Positions 60,301 to 64,000 of a stretch of 64,000 nt of DNA are shown here, piece by piece. Made by a program: the position numbers and the translations under genes. Position 1 is the first letter of the stretch. Every line of letters starts with the position of its first letter. A model generated the notes under the pieces. The model did no database searches. It was not told where the DNA came from and was given only the letters and a program-made list of their open reading frames with translations. Origin of the DNA: Myrica gale (Eukaryota; Streptophyta; Magnoliopsida; Fagales; Myricaceae); NCBI GenBank assembly GCA_963930655.1, contig OZ005618.1:16581001-16645000 (forward strand). Reading direction: 5' to 3'.

Positions 60301-62710
60301 TTTTTGCGTAGGTACCTTCACATAATTATCAAATGGCCTAAAGAAAACTTATGAAAACCACACATTCATTTATCATCTTCCTTTCCTTTTCCTTTGCATT
60401 CATTCTTTTCGTCATAGTAGAAACCTTTTGTAATAGGTATAATAAGCACAGATTAAATGTTTGCAAACTTTTACTCTTGTAAAATATCATATAACTGGTG
60501 CGTAAAAATGGGGCTTAAAATGAATGGTCAGTCACTATACACATATACCTTGAAATCTTTCTTGAGAAAATGTAACATTTTGCTTTGAAAATAAATGGGA
60601 TGATCATGTCTACTTACCTCACATATTGACTCGCAAAAAAGACCCAATATTTTTCAAGCAACCTAGAGAAAACATTCACAATCCTTACTCTTAAAGTGTC
60701 CACTTGTCCTGCTGGAGTTGAACCTTTCTATTAATGCTTTCCAGCTTAGGGTCATATCTAATTTCGAAAATAGGAAAATAAAACGAGAAGATTATAGATT
60801 TTTTATTTGCCTTAAACCTGGATGCAATAGGATTTTGGTGTGACAAATTGCTTTCTTGAGGTTTTTGATCTTAGGAAAATCCTTGGCTAGGCCTGCTGCT
60901 GGGTGTTGAAAACAGACAAAAATATTCTATTTTGGTTGAAAAATCAAGGTTTTCTTGAAGAAGAAAGAGGCTGGCGGCAGAGAGCTAAAAAGCAGCTACT
61001 GGATTGGTGGTATTTTGGGTGGTTATTTGATAGGTATGGGGCCTTTGGCTCTTGGAAGGGTTAAAAATTAAGTTAATGGGATAGGGACGCTGCTGGAGGT
61101 TAAAAAAAGGGGAATATGATCCTATTTGAAAAAAAAAAGATTAAGGTTTTTCTTAGGTCCCTATAGAGCTGGCAGGATTATTTGGTTTCTGTGTGAAACT
61201 AAGTCTGTTTAGGTAGTTTAAGAGATATATGTATTGTCAAAAGTTGTAGGACTGACCAGCTCTTAGGAAAGAAGGAAGAGTCATAACATATGACAATTCC
61301 AATGGATTTAGGAAAGAATAATAGCAAGATTCTAGAGTAGAGCTGGACAATATATTTTTTGCCCTTTTTGAGACCTTAAATCCTAGTCCAAGTAGGATTG
61401 TGAGCAAACTTTAAATCTAATTAGGTTTGGGCCTATTAATTCCTTATTTGAGGACCTTGTAGGATCCTTTAACATCTCATTAAAATAGGAAAAATAAAGA
61501 GACTAAAATTAATTAATAAAACACATAAATCAAGCAAAAAGACTTAATTACCCCTGCTTCCAGATTTGTGGTGTTCCAATTTTGCTGCTACCTTTCTGTT
61601 TTTTTACCGTAATCCGAACCTGATGGGATGGGATACTGTTAGTCTGGCTGTCATCAGAAACTATGTACTGCCATTTCTCCAGTATACTATATCTCAAGCA
61701 GGACAGTCTTTTTGGGTTTGATCTTCTTTTTTGTTTTTGTGTGGACATGAGCTGTCCTGAATTTTCCGTGGTTTGAAATTTGCTGGTTTATGGTGTCATT
61801 CTTTTGTGCTTCAGAGGCTCTGTTACACAAGCTAGTAGACCTTCTTATGTAAGAACCCCACTCCCCCCTCCACCCCAAACACAAAAACTTAGATGTACCA
61901 TTGGCAGCTATCTTTTGGTCAAAACATCCATTCCAAAATATTAATCTTGTTTATTTGTGCCATGCTTCAGGGGATACAAGCGATTTTTTAGACGAAGTTT
62001 GCTTGAAAGCTCAGATTACCTCAAGGATGATTCCTTGAAAATCAACTGTACTGTTGGAGTTGTGGTTTCAGCTACAGATTGTCCACGATTACATTCAATT
62101 CATGTCCCGGGATCTGATATTGGATCACAATTCGGCACTCTACTGGAAAATATGGAAGGTTCTGATGTTGCTTTTGATGTGATGGGGGAAAAATTTTGTG
62201 CTCATAAGTTAGTACTCGCTGCTCGGTCCCCTTTATTTCGATCTGAATTTTTTGATGGGTTAGAGGAAGATAAGCGGGAGATTGTTGTAACAGATCTGGA
62301 ACCTAAGGTTTTCAAGGTAAAATATCTGACCACTTCTCTCTCGTTTCTGTCAGTTTTGAGGGATGGGTCAACATTTGTGCTCTTGTGGTGGTATTTTACA
62401 GTTCATTGCTTGTCATGGTATGTCCAATAGGCCATGCTGCATTTTATATACAGAGACTGCCTTACAGAAGATGTGGAGTGTGTTGCCTCAAGCTCATCTT
62501 GTCCATCCCCAGTATCTGAGACATTGACAGCAAAGTTGTTGGCAGCAGCAGATAGGTATGGTTTGGAGAGGCTCAAACTGATGTGCGAGTCGTGCCTCTG
62601 TGAGGACATATCAGTGAACTCTGTTGCAGAAATTCTGGCCTTAGCCGACGGCTGTCACGCTGCAGAATTAAAAGCTGTTTGCCTGAGATTTGCTTCTGAA
62701 AACCTTGCAG
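57365..62710 (+). CDS. MATH-BTB protein (BPM6-like), partial, one apparent 1-bp insertion
   Basis: Substrate adaptor of CUL3-RING ubiquitin ligases; plant BPM proteins direct HD-Zip, ERF and other factors to degradation. Exons: 57365-57742, 61971-62316, 62431-62710; at least one 3' exon is not seen. MATH domain: [58 protein letters not shown] and [19 protein letters not shown] domain: [50 protein letters not shown]-like region: [20 protein letters not shown] and [20 protein letters not shown], stopping at FASENLA. The [12 protein letters not shown] segment resembles Arabidopsis BPM6. In exon 1 a GGG (57571-57573) has one G too many: the frame leaves MATH after PEDNS and continues one frame over at AYVSVFIAL. 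Exon junctions otherwise keep phase. Confidence 0.9.
58455..58525 (+). mobile_element. LINE 3' end fragment
   Basis: Only the terminal 60-70 bp of the LINE family: CCTTTGTACTGTTGTCAC, TTTTAATAATAATAC, TTACTTAT plus A8. It is extremely 5'-truncated, in BPM-like intron 1, sense orientation. Confidence 0.65.
59840..59990 (-). mobile_element. 5'-truncated LINE 3' end
   Basis: Plus-strand poly-T (59840-59852) then GATAAGTAAGAAATTTTATT, CAGTACAAAGATTGTACTG and AAGCTCAAGAAGTCATGAAA. The reverse complement is collinear with the last 150 bp of the 47.9-54.0 kb LINE. It is antisense to the BPM-like gene. Confidence 0.8.
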
Positions 62711-63723
62711 GTAAATTTCAGTTAACAAGTAGTATTTTCCTCATAATTAAAGTTCTCTAATAATTAAATTATAGAAAGATGAAATTTAATTTGTTTATTA
62801 AGCACAATTCTTGGTTATTATGAAACAATAAATTGCAGCTGACATGATTGCTTCATATTCAAAGATATTTCTTCTGAGGCCACGAATGAAATTGTCATTC
62901 TTTTTTTGCTCACTCTTCACTGTTCAAGGGAAGCAAATAAAAATAAACTGGCTTTTCTCAATATTTCCTACTCCAGTAAGGCTTTGCATACCGAATGGAG
63001 CGATTGTTGCGGTATAGTTTAGCTTCCCACTCTGTTGCTATATAGTTGTCAACTTGTCACTTCCAGGGTGCTCAAGTGCAATTACTTGGCCTTCCATGGA
63101 TTTCTAGTACTCTTATCTATATCACGATGTAGATGCTTATTTGAATGTGTATATTCATTCTTGTTATTGGAAGCACTACATGTGGAGATTGTTATGCTAG
63201 GCAAAGGTGTTTGTAGAAAACAAAAGGATACCTTATCAAAAAAGAGAGAGGATACAACTGTTATTGTAAAGTGGCAATCAAATAATGGATGTGGAAAACT
63301 AGTAATTAGGCTGGTATTATAGGGGAAGGCTAGTAATTAGGCTGGTATTATAGGGGAAGGCTGATAATTATTTTTATTTTTCTAAAAGTGATATGAAGGT
63401 CTTGTTAATAAAAGGAGAAACCTATGCATACTAGTATAAAATGGGGTCCTAAATAATCATAATTGACTGTAGTCAATAACATACTTGAAAGAAGGAGAAG
63501 AGACAATGCCAACCCCAACAGGCAGTTCTCTTACAAAGTTTGTAGAAATAAGAATTTCAGCTCAGGAATAGACAACTCAACATTCTTGAATGGGTGGTTC
63601 TTCTCACTCTTCCGGCCATCACTCAAGGCAAAGAAGTGTTGCATTCGAATTAATATGTTTATATGCTGCCTCAAAATTCCTTGCTTACTTAAATACACTT
63701 CAGCCCTGTTCTGAGGCATAAAG
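62711..63723. other. BPM-like intron 3 (start)
   Basis: It begins with GTAAAT at 62711. I could not find the expected next exon (the usual DGFEYLKENCP region) before the LINE at 63724, so it should lie beyond the window. No gene is seen. Confidence 0.5.
63301..63362. repeat. 31-bp perfect tandem duplication
   Basis: 63301-63331 and 63332-63362 are identical (AGTAATTAGGCTGGTATTAT, then AGGGGAAGGCT). Confidence 0.95.
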
Positions 63724-64000
63724 TTTTTTTTTTGATAAGTAAGCCAATATTATTAAGAAGAAGCAAATCTCAGTCAGTGTTGGTGGGGCGATCAAGGTGT
63801 CTGAATGGAGTAGAAAGGGTTATAACACTATTTCCTTGGGTCGGTTTGGTGCTGTTTGGTTGGCAAACTCGGCCGTCAAGTTGCTGGCGGCTGCTGCTAA
63901 TAGTCCTTTTTCGTTGAAGTTCAATGAAGGTTCCAGAGCATTTCTGGCTCAGAGGTGTGGGAATAAGGTGGGGCATTTTGTTGCTATCTTTGAGTATGGG
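63724..64000 (-). mobile_element. LINE with inverted 5' segment, cut by window edge
   Basis: The plus strand has poly-T (63724-63733), then 30 bp of the LINE 3' end in minus orientation (GATAAGTAAGCCAATATTAT, TAAGAAGAAG). It then switches at 63764 to LINE ORF1 in plus orientation: [59 protein letters not shown]1 5' sequence before EFQ-SVSV is missing. This head-to-head arrangement is expected of twin priming during insertion. The coding piece runs off the window. Confidence 0.82.

Larger units (their letters stand above)
57743..61970. other. BPM-like intron 1
   Basis: A 4.2-kb intron with two LINE tails (58455-58525 and 59840-59990). TGTTAAGACCCCC at 59597 looks like an LTR start, but no matching end was found. 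The remainder is AT-rich with no recognised gene. Confidence 0.5.

Noticed and set aside
59597-61500. Possible solo LTR starting TGTTAAGACCCCC
   Set aside because: I could not find a matching CA end or target duplication, so the boundaries cannot be supported.
1-64000. tRNA or rRNA genes
   Set aside because: No cloverleaf with both internal promoter boxes and no rRNA core sequence was recognised; the only box B is in the SINE at 42156-42370.

Overview
The window is nuclear DNA from a eudicot plant, probably a woody one with a repeat-rich genome. Three spliced, clearly plant-type genes carry long transposon-filled introns. SIRE/Copia, Ty3/Gypsy, LINE, SINE and foldback elements surround and invade them. 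Nothing prokaryotic, organellar or viral is seen. The species cannot be named from the sequence alone; an asterid or Ericales-like plant is only a guess.

Layout. 1-4038: intergenic, with a GCCCA-rich stretch, a solo SIRE-type LTR (1004-2356, target duplication AGTAG) and a 530-bp foldback element. 4039-17999 (+): CCT7, the eta subunit of the cytosolic chaperonin TRiC/CCT, in 14 intact exons. Its introns hold an ORF1-only LINE, a TIR element, two truncated LINEs and a MITE. 18.6-29.9 kb: a three-level nest. A decayed Ty3/Gypsy element (+) was split by an RNase H-bearing LINE (-), which was split by a complete-ended SIRE-type Copia element (-, 19952-27876, duplication CATGG). 31.6-36.5 kb: two more decayed Gypsy fragments. 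37217-54434 (-): NADH-cytochrome b5 reductase (CBR1-like) in nine exons. Its 13-kb first intron holds a SINE, a second ORF1-only LINE and a nearly full-length LINE. 54.4-57.4 kb: intergenic, with a near-perfect 82-bp-arm hairpin. 57365 onward (+): a BPM-type MATH-BTB gene, the adaptor of CUL3 ubiquitin ligases. Its last exon is not in view. The right edge cuts a rearranged LINE.

The three host genes are unrelated housekeeping or regulatory genes and form no pathway. CCT7 is intact. CBR1-like and BPM-like each carry one apparent single-base indel in a conserved coding exon, so they are either recent lesions or assembly errors.

The most distinctive material is mobile. (1) One LINE family has an unusual ORF1 with no CCHC knuckle but with conserved N- and C-terminal blocks. 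It occurs as a two-ORF element with a TAATG ORF1/ORF2 junction and as two elements that carry ORF1 plus a 3' UTR and no ORF2. One of these has an intact 574-codon ORF and a 16-bp target duplication. (2) The SIRE-type LTR carries an array of the palindrome GTGTCGACAC, arranged as pairs 21-22 bp apart that recur about every 74 bp. The two LTRs of the complete element differ in length by exactly one such unit. Two short stem-loops next to the array are kept in all three LTR copies. I regard these two as the best candidates for an undescribed system.
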